This document shows, one piece after another, positions 20,990-35,057 of a stretch of 64,000 bases of DNA. The stretch's first letter is position 1. Each line of letters opens with the position of its first letter. Origin of the DNA: Sabethes cyaneus (taxonomy: Eukaryota; Arthropoda; Insecta; Diptera; Culicidae); NCBI RefSeq assembly GCF_943734655.1, contig NC_071354.1:55903544-55967543 (forward strand), written 5' to 3'. The notes below the pieces were generated by a model. It made no database searches and had not been told where the DNA came from. It worked only from the letters and a program-made list of their open reading frames with translations. The translations under genes and the position numbers were made by a program.

Positions 20990-23900
20990 GTTGGGGTTTT
21001 TTCTACTATTTTAAGCAAGTTTGGAATTTATTCTATTTTACATTTTTAATTTAGAATTCATACGTTTTATTTACACGGTTTTAATTAGACGAAACGTAGC
21101 TATCATATAACAAACGAGCTATAAATGCAAAAGTGGGCCAAAATGATGATATTTGGGACCAACCAAAACTAAAAAGAACACCATAAGTGCCAAATGGTCG
21201 CAATGATTCATACTTTTACAAGAAAACGCCGATCTACAACTTTTTTAAAAGCAACAAGAACACAGGTTTGAGCAAAAAATCATAGAACTCACCTATAACC
21301 ATCCAACGTAAAACGTCGTAAAAACGATACGATCAAGCTAATCACTATTTATTTACGAAAGTACTTTCAAAGAAAGTCCAGATTTTGTTTTTCGTGTAAA
21401 AATAATTATCTAAATGACCAGGTGAAAAATTATTTTTAATTTTTCTAACATTCTATCCAGAGACGATCAATAGCTATAAAAGTCATTGTAGCTTGATTGC
21501 ATCGTTCATACGATGTTGCCCGTTAGGTATAATTTCTACGATTTTTTATAACTATCAATTGTAAATTTTTAATTCTTCAATTAATAAGAAAAATCAAATG
21601 TTACTAACGTCCAACTGATTGTCTACAGGAAAACATATAGAATAACTAACAAGATAAATATAATAATTTTTACTCCATACACAAAATTGATTCAAATTTG
21701 GAAGCATCTCTACGTTCAGGAACATGTCGAAATGCATCCTCGTCAGCAGTGGGGGTTTTATGCGACCCTGAGGTTTGGCTACCACGGGTTATAGAAATTC
21801 GTGAAAAGAATCCGGTTTTCACCGGCTGATTTACTAGTAGCCGTTGAGCAGCAGCAGTGCTGTAGGTCGACTTTGGTCGCAGTTGGTTGATATTTCAATG
21901 CAACCGGATACGATCTCGAATCTCTATTTTCGTTAATGCCAGTATTCTTGACATAATCGCATCTGCTGCTTTTTGCGAATGCAGGAAAATGCTTTAGGGA
22001 AAATATCGTGTTCATTCTAATTACGTTACAACAGAGGTAAAAGTGTCTCCAATGAGATCTGGCATGAATGAAGATTCCATCCGTTCGCTTTTCCTAATGC
22101 TCTTGCAGCCGGAATAGTTCACTGGTCCGAATCGAATTGCACTCTCTGTCGGAGTAGATTTATTCCTCGGACAACTTTTTCACATTTCACGAGTGTCACA
22201 TTGCGCCATTCTCAACAATGGGGATCGCCGAAAGAATACTCAAATACCAACCGAAATCGAAAATAAATTTTATCGCAAGAGATTTAGTTGAAATAATAGA
22301 AAATGCACTCAACGAAATTTATCTTATCCTTTGCTCAATACAAAAAGCACACTCTGGCTTCAAAGCCATTGGCTGGCAGTCCGAGAAGCGGAGAGAAGTC
22401 CTTATGATGACCAAACGATTTGTCTCCGGGCACTCCAGCTGATCCTTATCCGGGCGCCCACTACCAACATTCCTCAGCTGTTCCCGGAGTTGCACTTCTA
22501 TGTCCATTGTTCGCATCACTGGACATAATTCATTTTTGCATAATTCATTTTCCATTCCCCTGTCTATAAGGAAAAACTCCTTCGTGGAATATACACCGAA
22601 ACGGAAAGAGAACGATAAAAATGTGCATTTACATACAAACACTTGCACACGCTCCCACACATTCGCTTCCACTTCGTCGTCCACACCGGGCCTGGGCGCA
22701 GTTTCGAAGCGCAAATCCATAGAAAGCACTCTGCGATGCGATTCTACTGGCCGCCTTCCTGCTATTCGACGGCTCAATATCAGAGGATGCAGACGGGTGG
22801 AACTGTCCAGTCAAATAACACAACAAATTCAATTTATTTGAGATAACTTTTTAGGATTTTTTTTTATTCTGAAAGTCTCCTTTCCTACATTGTCCAGTTG
22901 GGCAGTACTCGGTAGGGCGTACAATGTGGCGTCAAACGGGGCTAGTTGGGGTTCAAATGAATAAACATTTCTGATAAAGTTAGTTTTCTAAAAATTTAAA
23001 AAATCATCCAAAACATTTTTGGGTATTTTTTGAATTTTTCAAGTTACAGAAAGCGTTTTGCGCTGCAAACCCTGTCACCGGGAAAAGTCCAAGATCGAGA
23101 ATTGCTTCTTCGAGCAGATTGTGATGCTAAAGGAAGTGGACAAACCTAAACTATTGCGGAGAGATGCATGGCTCGTTCGGTGTATCGAGATATACATATA
23201 GCCCAGGACTTTATAAGAAACGAAGAGGTTGTCACGGATTGCAGCTCAGGGGTTGTGGCCCGGACCGGACTCTCCGTGATCCAGATATGCCAGCGCTGCA
23301 TCGGAGTCGGAGCCAAAATTGAAATCTGGGTGGTTAGAATGCTGCACATTTGCTTATAAGGAATGCAACCGAAAAATTGTATTTTTTTTTTGTTGTTGCC
23401 AAGTGCAATCGGAATGTATCAATTAGTTTCTTGAGCGGAAGGGACAATGTAGGATTAATGATAATACCGAACATTCCTGGTGCCGCTTTGATTGAAGCCT
23501 TTGAGGCAGTCGATTAGATTTGTCCTGTATATAACAATTTGTTATTATATAACTCATTCATGATAAAGGTAATGGATAAACACATTATAACTTTAACAAT
23601 GTAAATTAATTATTGTAAGCATTCAGAATCAGACACGTTTTACTGTATACGTAAAATAATGTTTCTCAATCTTCATCAATAAGAGATCTTATACTCATGA
23701 AAAAGACTCCATCGCCAACACAAAGTACGAATACGAAGAGTGCGTGCTCGTAGGTGTAGAGATAGTTGCGCTAGGAATGACGCAAGGAATTTTTAGAGAA
23801 AAGCCCAAAACACCAAAGGCAGGAATTTTCTCATGCCGGCGATGTGTATGTCTCTCCTCAATGAGAGAATTGCAGTAGCAGCCAGTTAGAAGAAACACTT

Positions 23901-26900
23901 CAAGACTTTGTTGTTGAAGGGGGGAGATGTAGTAACCAACAAAAGCAAGATGCGAATTGTGATCCATAAATATCTTTAAAAATTTCCTGTGTTTAATAAC
24001 TGATTATGTTGAAAGTTACTTGTTCGATAAGTTTAACTATTGATTTGCGGAATTCATCGAATCTAAGCAAAACAGGATACCAAGTTACCTTTCAACTCGT
24101 TATAGAGGATGTTCGAAAAATTCTTTTGAGAAAACACTTTCTTTTGAGATTCTTTTGAGTTCTAAGAATATAACGCTCTTCTTTTTATCTAATCTTATCT
24201 AAGCTCGAATGTAATTAGAATTCATTTTGTACCCCTGGTTACTCAGGTTGCTTGTGTATTTAAAGGATCAAATTTAAATGATAGCTTTTCAATTTTATTT
24301 ATTAGTCTAACTTAAAATAGTAGATAAATTCATCACTATATCGAACTCTTCAGTATCTGCCAACAACACTTCTATTTTTAATCAATTTTAAAATTCTCAA
24401 TAACTGTCATTTATCTTAGAAACGTTAGAATGTTCTGCTCTATTTCTAAACGCTTTTCAATTTTCCATATCCTCCATTCCCACGCTAAGCTTTGCCGGTC
24501 TGTCACAAATTCAATATCCGAATTGACACGGTTTTATATTTTCAATTGTGCCAAACTTTTCAATTCATTGTTGCACTATTGGCCGCAGGCAGGCAGCTGA
24601 TCCGCAGCGAGGGTACGTGCGGGAAAAGATGAAGAAGGCAGGCTAACCAGCCTGGCTAGCTAGCCACTGTCGAAATCCAATTAAAACAAACTGTTTCCAT
24701 CGTTTAGTGGAGAGAATATCGGAGTGACATCGTTCTGGCGGAGGTTAGAAAAAAGTATAAGAATATGAGCCGCTGCATCAACCTCGTGGATAACTTTCCG
24801 CCACCTTGCGAACCGTCATCCTCCGTGCCGATATTGACTGTCTGTACCTGTAGGTTGGCTTTTCCCGCTTTCTAGGCAGACTCGATCCGCTGGATGGCGA
24901 TTGCAAAAATGGACAATATGAAGAGCAGGCCATGGTTACCGCTATTGCCCAGGTTGGACGTAAAGTGGTGGACACTACGCGAAAGCTAAAAAGGCATGCG
25001 GGCAAGATGATATTTTGAATTTTGATTGCTTTCTGGCGATGGCAGCAGATTGGCTAGCTTTCAGGATCCGCTATACCTCGACAGTCGTCCTTTCGGCCAA
25101 AGGTACATCATTCGCAATTGGAGAAAGAATATAGACTACCCTGCATCGCACCGAGAAAAGGGTTCAACGGAATGAAACTTCAATTTCAGGATTTCGTGCT
25201 TCAGAGATTAAGATGAATAAGAATAATTAATTAACTATCCCGTGCAGCATCAGTATCCGGGGATTATTTAGCTGATATCGACTTTCGATGGCTATGCAGC
25301 TTACTTCTGATTCTCGCCGTGGTTTGTCTTGCCGGAAGATGCCAAATGCATCCCCGGTTATCATACTCCTGGTTTGATATGGCACGAGCATAGTTGCAGC
25401 AAGCTTTCTCGTATGATCAAATAGACTGAACACAATCGTATCTGTGGCTGAATCTGATTTACAAAAGGAACATTACGGTACATCTCCCTTCCGTTAGCAG
25501 CATTTTAATTAAACGATTCCGATTGTAGTCAATACGATTGGGGCCTATCAGTTTAATGACTTTGATGGGAGTTGTGCCAATCTGATTGAGCTAGGCGGAT
25601 CGGAGAAGCTCGGCCAAGCACTTAGCCGCTGTTTGACTGCATGTGATGCCCGTTGCAGTTCTGCCATCATCGCTATGCTACACACAAAACAAAACAGCCT
25701 AAATTATTAATTACTGCACTAGTTCGAACGACCTAATACCTACTAGTGGCGGATGGCTTACCTACATTTCGCTCAGAGCCAGACGACAAGCACAGCAAAG
25801 CAACTAGGGGGAAGGTAGGATCGTTCGAAATAAATAGTTGTTTAGAATTTTAATATATTTTTACTCTAGGATTACTGCTGCATCAAGTGTAGTCTGTAAT
25901 ACAAACTTTTGTTACTGCCTTTTCCTGAATCCGGCCCTGCTACGGTACGAGAAACGATACGAGAAACTGAAATTTATTGTCCTAGAAAACAGGATGATCT
26001 GAAAATTACATCATTACAAGCAGCGTACAGCTGCCAGAGTACACTCTTTCTTTGATTAATAATGGATCTGATGGATACCGTATCCACAGCACATCAGCAC
26101 AGAGTTGGTTTTGGAAAGGATTGTGCAACACAAACAGCAACTGGTGTGCATTGTGGGTTGAACTCGGTCGGTTTTGCGTACACTTTCTTGCAAGTACCAC
26201 ATCGGTGATGTGGTGCAATAGCTATTGATAGCAAAAAATTTAATTGATTAAGTGATTGTCAATATCATCTAATCTAATAGTATTCTGTTAATTGTCAAAA
26301 CATACTCAAATTATTGCATTTCCTTAAGAAGATTTAGATATTGTTTGCTCAATTTACAAAAAAATGAGATAATTGAATCTAAAATTGGGCCAAACCCATC
26401 AACAACGGATTGAAATGAAACAGCCAATTGCCGTGGCAAGGTTTACAATTTTCATATGGTAGTAAAACTTGCTACAGAAAATTAATGAATTAACCAGAAA
26501 AAATCCACTGTAGATTTTTTTCTCAGCTTTCCAATGGTGAGCTAGAAAATAAAATCGGTTAGTTGGCTTATGGTAAAAAAGGAAATTTTCTGGTAGTCCA
26601 ATATAGCGGCTAAGTCCACTATGGCCGCAATTTTTTTCTCCTTACAGAGTCATGTCTTTTGTTATTTGTTTCATAGCAATCGTTTAGTAATATCTATATC
26701 ACATGATAAAGATGCCAAGGTTTCCTACAACAACACAGCTTTTTTGATAACTGTCCAGCCCCCTGGCGAACAAGGGAGTCACTGTTACGAGGTATTGAAA
26801 GTGTAATTCCGTTTTCGACGTATCACCACATCTTACGGCAAGGTTTGGGCTATAGGGTCATTCCAGAAAAAAATTCGAGCGCCACGAAAAAGGTTTTAAA

Positions 26901-27630
26901 CGCTAATAGCTCTGCTAATTATAAATGGATTTTTATGATGGTTTGTATACTAAACGATTTATAGTAGATGTAGCAATTATGTGGTTTTTATCACAATTTT
27001 CATTTCCTGATTACCTCGTTTCACATGTAGGGCCGACAGTTAAACACGCCATCTGTTTAATGTGGTTTCCTTTTACATAAAAAAGTAACAAAACCCTCCC
27101 GTCCCAACAGGTCGAAGATTCTTTATGATGTTTAAACCTATACTAATTTGATATCTGTGCTTGGGAAGTACGCCAGAATGCATAAACATCCCTTTCCGCA
27201 AACCGGTTTTATCGTTTGAACATTAGCCATAATCCAATTTGATGTCCTGAAAGTGAAACGTTATAGAAAAGTGAGCGGTCATCCTCTCCTTTTACCAGAT
27301 TACATCCATATACTGCAAGATTTGTTCGGAACTGTTGTCTTGCACGGAAACAGAGCTGAAGGAATATTTGACGCAGCAATTCTAAAAGCGAGGAAAATCA
27401 GCGACTGTTATCCGAGAATAGTTGTTGAGCATTTCATTTGCTGCTATGCGTCAGTTAGTTGCTTACAATGCTTTACATAGTTTCAATTGCACTTCTGTCA
27501 AATACGCAAACAACTGTCAAGTAGAGTGTCGAAAGGAAGTAGTAAAATGCAGAGGACGATAGCCAATTGATATTTTACCTGGGTGTCCACATATTAGTTG
27601 TAAGACAATTATATTTCAAATCAATCTATC
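20990..27630. other. Long non-coding stretch, no recognised gene
   Basis: No transposon protein or host domain recognised. Points noted: a 152-codon open frame at 22319-22777 (listed separately), a TTACAG acceptor-like site at about 23042-23047 followed by a short open frame, a GC-richer section at 24600-25700, and an open frame at 27253-27480 of unknown nature. Most of the rest is AT-rich. Confidence 0.35.
22319..22777 (-). CDS. Open frame of 152 codons, unknown and possibly spurious
   Basis: This is the longest open frame outside the transposon remnants. The second half, beginning MENELCKNELC and passing EVQLREQLRNVGSGRPD, is the more protein-like part. I see no signal peptide, membrane segment or known motif. 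Overlapping frames on the plus strand are also open (113 codons), so GC-rich sequence rather than coding constraint may explain it. No splice sites or neighbours support a gene. Confidence 0.15.
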   Translation of the reverse strand: MSRRIAGRRPVESHRRVLSMDLRFETAPRPGVDDEVEANVWERVQVFVCKCTFLSFSFRFGVYSTKEFFLIDRGMENELCKNELCPVMRTMDIEVQLREQLRNVGSGRPDKDQLECPETNRLVIIRTSLRFSDCQPMALKPECAFCIEQRIR

Positions 27631-27634
27631 ACTA

Positions 27635-27742
27635 CCCAGGCAACAATGTGAGTTTTATTGTATTCTTATGACGGTTTTCAAGACCAATTTTGGTCTTAAA
27701 TGCTATCATAAGAGCGTAATAAAACCCAAATTGTTACTTGGG
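27635..27742. mobile_element. 108-bp hairpin MITE with TA target duplication
   Basis: CCCAGGCAACAATGTGAGTT on the left pairs with AACCCAAATTGTTACTTGGG-like sequence on the right; inner CTTATGAC pairs with CATAAG, and the centre is AAGACCAATTTTGGTCTT. TA flanks both ends (27633-27634, 27743-27744). Confidence 0.82.
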
Positions 27743-28506
27743 TATGAATGGTGCTATCAACAATTTCGTGGGAATTGACGAATGCGAATCAGTATTTTAA
27801 ATGATAACCTAGAATAGTTATTCATTTTTTCGGTTTAACCGTGGTTGTAAACTCCTTAAGTAAGCTAACTTTTTCAACGGCATACCAGTTTCAAGCCAGT
27901 TACTTAAACTTGACTAGTACTACAAGTCATGCAAAAATTATCAAAATGCGAAATCATCGCCAATCATTAGAAGATGAGTAATTGTGGTGGCCTGATGGTT
28001 TAACTCTTAGTGAAACTTCACATTCTAAGAAACTGATAAAAATTATATCCAGAGAACAGACAACCGAAATGTCATCCCAATTTAAACCTAACTTCATTTG
28101 GTTGCTGTTAAATCAGACCGGACCAAGTCGCAAAATTTTTTAAAAAATGAGTTGACAGCAAATAATCAAAGATTTTCTAAGCTATATTTTACTCTAATCA
28201 GATTACATAAATGACTTCGAACGCAATAGCTACAAACATCACAGAGTGTCAAACTTTGACTTCGTTTTTCCCGAAATCATAGTTTTGTCACTTGGTTCGG
28301 TCTGACTTAACACCGACTATTTATGAAACGTATATAAATATTTTGAGGCATTTATTAAAATACAGTAAATTAAAAATTTGCGTAACAAACTGCTGAACAT
28401 TTTCAAATTGTCAAGCATTGTCGAATTATACCCGCATTCGTAGTCCTACGTAAACCTCTCGTTTGTTTCCCTAGGCACAGACTTCCATACTTTTTTATGT
28501 TTTTAC

Positions 28507-30815
28507 CTTTGTTATACTATAACAAAGGTTTAAAAATAGTTTCAAAGGTGTTATTGACTAGTAGATCACTATTGAGTTGTTTCGTGATTCGACGTTTCGT
28601 TTAAAAGTTACAAGCAAAAATGTGAAAAATAAGTGACATGGGTTTCTCCAGTATAATCAATATATATAGAATGCCAGTGTCGCTGCAGTTCGCGTGGTAA
28701 ACATCACACATGTGCAAATAATGTATTTACATCATATATGCATATGTATGTGTGCCTGAGATACAAAACGGGAATCTCATTGTCAAACTTTGACAACCAA
28801 TTTGAAATTTCAAATATGGCTGCCAAGTAATGTGTTTGAATTGCAAATCATCTCAACCGTATTGTTTAACAAAAAATACTTACTAAACAACTGATAAACG
28901 ATAACGGGAACATAGGGCTACCGTTTTCATCACACCATTAGATAATTTTGCTGCCCGTCGAGATTGATGGCTGCACTACTTTTTCTTCCATAGACTAAAT
29001 TAAACAGCGGCTAGCGACAAGAAAACTACAATTTCACATTTGCTGGGTATTCGGCAAAGTGAACTAGTCATTTCACTGATATCACCTATTATTTTCTATC
29101 CTACCGGATCCTAGCCCTCTCTAATAAATGTGAGAAACTTTTCAAACGTGATAGGACTTTTACTAGTAACAAATGAATCTTGAAATAAATGAAAACACAA
29201 CGTTGATACTGACAGTGACCAGCGCACAGATAAAAAACAGATAAATAACAATGAGCAACTTTGACAATGAAGTTCCCGATCCACAGACTTGATACAGATT
29301 GTTAGCATCATGTTTACCACAATGAGTCCTATAGAACAACAGCGACACTGGCATTCTATATATATTGATTCTACTGTTTCTCCGGAACTACATGACCGAT
29401 TTCAACGATCTTAGTATCAAATGAAAGCCCTTATTAAATTTTTAATTGAAAACAAAGAAGCAGTTTAAAAGTTATGCTTAAAAAACCTGTTTTGACAAGG
29501 TAATAATTATCGCCTGTTTCTTAGAGATGGCCAAACCGATTTATGCGCTATTAGCCTCATTTGAAAGATAATATATCCTAATAGATCACTATTGAATGAT
29601 TTTTTGATTGGACGTTTAATTTGAAAGTTATGAGCAATCGTATGCACTACACCAAAATTAACAATAATTTATAATTATTTATACCAAGATAATTTACCTA
29701 ATTTCAATTATTTTAATATCAAACGAGAGGTTTTCACACTACACATATATATGCAAAATTTCATAAGAATTGGTTCTACCGATCAAAAGATATTAACCCT
29801 CGAACACTCGCGCCAACTTTTGTAACACGGTTACTCGCGCGCAAAATAGCCCCAAACCGAAGAAAACGTGTGCACTAGAGTTTTGACTAGGAAAACTTGG
29901 TTTTAGGTTCATCGAACCTTTGGAATAGTTTCTAGAAATTGAAAGCTCTATCGTCTGGTGGGATTTAAATTTTGATTAATCCCCCTAAAAGTGAAATAAA
30001 AAAATATTTTTTTTCAGTGTCAATGTAACACATTGATGTGTTCTGCAAAGTTATAGAGCATATTATTACTAGAAATTTTACTGAAGACAGTCACCTTCTA
30101 TCTCTGCAGCGAAGATAGAAAAATCTTATTTATTGTATATGAATTTGTAAAATCAGCTTTTTTTTATTTTTACTCTTTTTGTAATTGTTGCATGACTTTT
30201 CATGTACTACAAAATTGTACAAATAGTAAAAATACACAACTTTGCTGAAAATAGTATACCTGTACGTTTGCTTGTTTAGGAACTGTAGAACTTTGATTAT
30301 AAAGAATACCCTAATTTTGATTCCGAATTACTCGACTACCAGCAGACGGAAACATTTTAAACATTTTACATTGGCTGATAGTTTTGCTGCATACGTTTTT
30401 CCAACAATTTAAATTATTAATGCATTGAATAATTATGACATTTTGCTCACAATAAGTTAGTTGAAGAATATACGTTAGTTAAACAACGATTTGTAACTTT
30501 ATAACAATATGGCGTTGAAAAACCTACACGTGTTGTACAAAATACAACAGCGTGAGTAACCGAAGATTAATAAAAATTTAGGAAAGCAATTTCATGTAAA
30601 AAGGATCTATCAACATTTAAAAGTGTTCCTATTTTGTTCAAATTTTGTAAACTTTTCAATTTTCAAAAATTTTATGTAAACCAACGCACTACGCAATGAT
30701 AACCAATAGATGAATTATGTTCAGAAGACGTGTCGATTTCTATCTCAAATAGCAAGTAAGACCGTATAACAAAGGTTCCTTTCACCACTAGGTGGATTAA
30801 ATCGGGTTTTTTAAC
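28507..30815. repeat. Dispersed repeat, copy A (full length, carries an insertion)
   Basis: The unit starts with a hairpin CCTTTGTTATACTATAACAAAGG and ends near GTATAACAAAGGTTCC followed by ACCACTAGGTGGATTAAAT. The inverted CCTTTGTTATAC/GTATAACAAAGG ends suggest a TIR element of unknown class. It contains internal direct repeats (AGATCACTATTGA at about 28563 and 29584). A second copy at 31113-32865 aligns along most of its length. I see no coding capacity. Confidence 0.75.
28650..29375. mobile_element. 726-bp TIR element with 8-bp target duplication
   Basis: The 36-bp TIRs begin AGTATAATCAATATATATAG and differ at one base between ends. Identical 8-mers GTTTCTCC flank it at 28642-28649 and 29376-29383. 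Copy B of the host repeat (31113 onwards) has the corresponding uninterrupted site with a single GTTTCTCT, an empty-site confirmation inside the window. An 8-bp duplication fits hAT or related superfamilies (inference). No transposase frame is present, so it is non-autonomous. Confidence 0.9.
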
Positions 30816-30839
30816 TACCAATCTGATCAATTAAGTACA

Positions 30840-31109
<270 letters not shown>

Positions 31110-31112
31110 GGG

Positions 31113-32865
31113 GTTTCTCTAGAACTACATGACCGATTTCAACGATCTTAGTATCAAATGAAAGCCCTTATTAAAGCTAAATTATTCAGAAATTTTTAAT
31201 TGAAAACAAACAAGTAGTTTAAAAGTTATGCTTAAAAAACCTGTTTTGACAAGGAAATAATTATCGCCTGTTTCTTAGAGATGGCCAAACCGATTTATGC
31301 GCTATTAGTCTCATTTGAAAGATAATATATGCTAATGGATCACTATTGAATGGTTTTTTGATTGGACGTTTAATTTGAAAGTTATGAGCAACCGTATACA
31401 CCACACCAAAATTAACAATAATTTATAATGATTTTAACCAAGATAATTTACCTAATTTGAAATATTTTAATATCAAACGAGAGGTTTTGACAATACGAAT
31501 ATATATGCAAAATTTCATAAGAATTGGTTGTAGCGGTCAAAAGATATTACCCCTCGAACACTCGCGCCAACTTTTGCAACACAGTTACTCGCGCGCACTA
31601 TAATCCCAAACCAAAGAAAACGTGCGCACTAGAGGTTTGACTGGGAAAACTTGGTTTTAGGTTTATCGAACCTTTAGAATAGTTTCTTGAAATTAAAAGC
31701 TCTATCGTCTGGTGGAATCTAAATTTTGATTAATCCCCCTAAAAGTGAAATAAAAAAAAATATTTTTCTTCAGTGTCAATATAACACATTGATGTGCTCT
31801 GCAAAATTATAGAGCATATTATTACAAGAAATTTTGCTAGAGACAGTAACCTTCCATCTCTGCAGCTAAGATAGAAAAATCTTATTTATTGTATATGAAT
31901 TTGTAAACTCAGTTTTTATATTTTTGCTCTTTTTGTAATTGTTGTATGACTTTTTCTTGTATTACAAAATTGTACAAATGATAAAAATACACAACTTTGC
32001 TGAATATAGTATACCTCTATGTTTGCTTGTTTAGGAACTGTAGAACTTTGATTATAAAAAATACCTTAATTTTGATTACGAATTACTCGACTACCAGCAG
32101 ACGGATACATTTTAAACATTTTACATTGGTTAGTTTTGCTGCATACAGACACCATTTTTCCATATGAAGAAACGAAAGAAAATTCCACTTGGGGTCAATT
32201 GCGGTACACCTCGCATGCTGATTGTTTCGTTTCTGTGATGACGGTTTATGCTGATCTATTTTTCCAACAATTTAAATTATTAATGCATTGAATAATTATG
32301 ACATTTTGCTCAGAATAAGTTTATTGAAGAATATTCGTTAGTTAAACAACGATTTGTAACTTTATAACAATATGGCGTTAAAAAACCTACACGTGTTGTA
32401 CAAAATACAACAGCGTGAGTAACCGAAGGTTAATAAAAAATGATTAAAATTATTCAAGTAAACTCTATTGATGTGAATCAAAGAGAATGGCATTACAGGA
32501 AATTATGCATAGTTCAAAAACCTATAAACTAGACCTTTACTAGGCAATGTATATGTTAAAGAATAAGATTTCCTCTTACAACTTACTTTTATTTGCACTT
32601 ACTCAAATTAATAACAACTTACTTATCCTTACTCAGGAATTACATGAAAATAGGATCTATCAAAATTTAAAAGTGTTCCTATTTTGTTCAAAATTTGTAA
32701 ACTTATTCAATTTTCAAAAATTTTATGTAAACCAACGCATTACGCAACGTTAACCAATAGATGAATTATGTTCCAAAAACGTATCGATTTCTATCTCAAA
32801 TACCAAGTAAGACCGTATAACAAAGGTTCCTTTCACCACTAGGTGGATTAAATCGGGTTTTTTAT
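31113..32865. repeat. Dispersed repeat, copy B (5' end replaced by the CT tract)
   Basis: The copy matches copy A from GGGTTTCTCTAGAACTACAT to GTATAACAAAGGTTCC and beyond ACTAGGTGGATTAAAT. It has two extra blocks absent from copy A, at about 32146-32258 and 32443-32645, which are likely secondary insertions. The first 140 bases of copy A, including the terminal hairpin, are missing and the (CT)n tract abuts instead. Confidence 0.8.
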
Positions 32866-32869
32866 TTGC

Positions 32870-35045
32870 AATTAGTCTCTTTTTGAAATCTTGTTACATG
32901 CTCCTGTTTCTGTCTCCTTTTGTTACATGCTGGAGGCTCTTTAAATGTCTTTATACTGCATCTATATTCTTACTTACACAGGACTGACATTTTCACTGTT
33001 TACACTGACACGAGGCGCACATAATCATTTGATAGATCTATCTTGTACGGACGCTTACGGATTACCTACGAATGGCCGAAACACAAATGACCAAATCACG
33101 AACGACCGGATGTTATGTTCGGCAGAAAATATTTAAGGCCTTTAAGCAGCACAAATGTTGGGTATATGCTGTCCTTACTCGCTGCCGCTTGTTCGGACTC
33201 AAGTGATTCCTGCAAGAGGGCTGACCCCTCACAGTGGCCGATGTTACCGGCAGTCACTCGCGGCCAGCGGTCGTCTCACCCTGAATCATGGAGGTAACAT
33301 TTGCTACTGACGCGATAAATAGGTATCGCACTTTATAAGAGTTCTTCAAGACAACATTCCTGATTCACGGAGAGAAATAGATGACGCTAGTTACATTGTC
33401 TTAAATCGATATTCTAGATCGATATTTCGCTGCGTAACATGAAACGACGCTGTCTTCTGGGACAGCACGGTGACAATGAAGGTTTTATTGAATTATTGGC
33501 AATTGCAAGGAAAATTGTACCATCCAAAGTGCGATGTCGCTCATAAAAGTACTTTTTTGCATTATATCGTTTAGGTATCTTCGGCGCACTTTTTCGTTAT
33601 CTTCCAAGCAATAAGTGCGCCGAACATACCGAAACGATTTAATGCAAAATAGCAATTATCGAGATACATTTTGAAAATGTATGAAGTGAGTTGTGCTGCA
33701 CACGAAGACTATAGAAAAATCCCCTCCAATAAAGTGTTTGGGAAGGCTTAGGTGAAATACTAGAAAAGCGCTATTTGTAAAGGTCGGACCACTTGAAAAG
33801 TCATGGTTGGGCCACCATAATTTTAAGCATAGAAGCGCAATAAGCGCTAGAGAATGTCAGTCACGTAAAATGTGATGAAATAAAGCAGAATTAATACGAT
33901 AAAACCCTATATTTTTGTTGTTTTTTTCATTGTAGTTGTACACTTCGGAAAGGGCGATTCTAGCAATATTGATTTTACAAGATCGCCAAAATTTCGCAAA
34001 ACTGCAATTAAAAATAGGGTATTTGTACCTATATGAGCCGTTGTTCACGGAATTCATTCTTTTCATGTCTCTATATGGAATTTCAATACGTATGTCTTAG
34101 ATTTTCTGCGGTGACCCAACCTGTACAACATGGGCCGACTATGACAACATTTCACGTCTTCACGTAAATACCTACCTTTTTTATTTTTTATGCAATCAGT
34201 TCAAAACTTTCCGGAAATATACCTTATTCTTAGACCTTTGCAACGATGTATTTTGATTTCCAAAATTCCTTTTGAAACGAAAGTTATGGGCGAATTCCAA
34301 AACGTGGCCCAACCACGACGACACTCCCCTATTTGTATGGATTGATCTCAAACTAAGTTTATTTTGTTTCGGTAATTTACATCGATAGCGAATTAATTGT
34401 ACCTTAGTAGCATTCAGTTTCTCCTTAATTTTAATAAAACGTTTTACCTTTTGCTACGTTTATTACGGTTTTGGCCACTTTTTGTGGTTTTTATATTTCT
34501 AGAACTTTTACAGCTTCAACCTTACTAAAAATTCATAGTTTTTTGTCTATTTTATATACGTTTTGGACTAGGCTAACTTTAGATTCAAATTGTACTTAAA
34601 TTTTGTTTCAATTGTCTTGTGTTTGGCTAGTGTTCTGTTATAATTGTATTTCAATTCGGTTTCAGTGTTAATTTCTCCTTGTGAATAGTTTCATTCTTAA
34701 AAAGGGTGAATGTTACGATATTTCTTATTTCTCTTATTTCTTTATGAAAATTCAAACCGCCTCTTGCTTAGAGTGGTAGAACTAAGCACAAAAAGGACGG
34801 ATAGGAATTGAACCTTAATTACAGATGCACTGCAACAAAGCAGGGACCGAAACGGTTACATTTTTTCTATACATTTGCCAGTATGCAGTGGCATGTCAGA
34901 ATATCAGCCAATACCGTCGCTTGGTATTGTTTCTGTATCGAGAGAGCCTTTCTCTTGATGTGTTGAAACTAGCTGAAATACGTACATGATAATAAGCAAA
35001 CATTCTTATTTCACTATGACCAGTCAACAAAGCTGTTACAGTATA
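32870..35045. other. Non-coding stretch with one hairpin and one possible SINE head
   Basis: No gene seen. A strong inverted repeat at 33553-33650 is listed separately. On the minus strand GGTTCAATTCC at about 34811-34821 matches the pol III B-box consensus, but I cannot define a matching A box or element ends. Confidence 0.4.
33553..33650. repeat. 98-bp hairpin
   Basis: The left arm TTTTGCATTATATCGTTTAG, then TATCTTCGGCGCACTT, pairs with AAGTGCGCCGAACATA and CCGAAACGATTTAATGCAAA on the right. About 33 of 37 positions match and the loop is about 20 bases. It is consistent with a MITE or a small-RNA precursor-like fold. Confidence 0.75.
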
Positions 35046-35057
35046 GAAGTGACAGGC

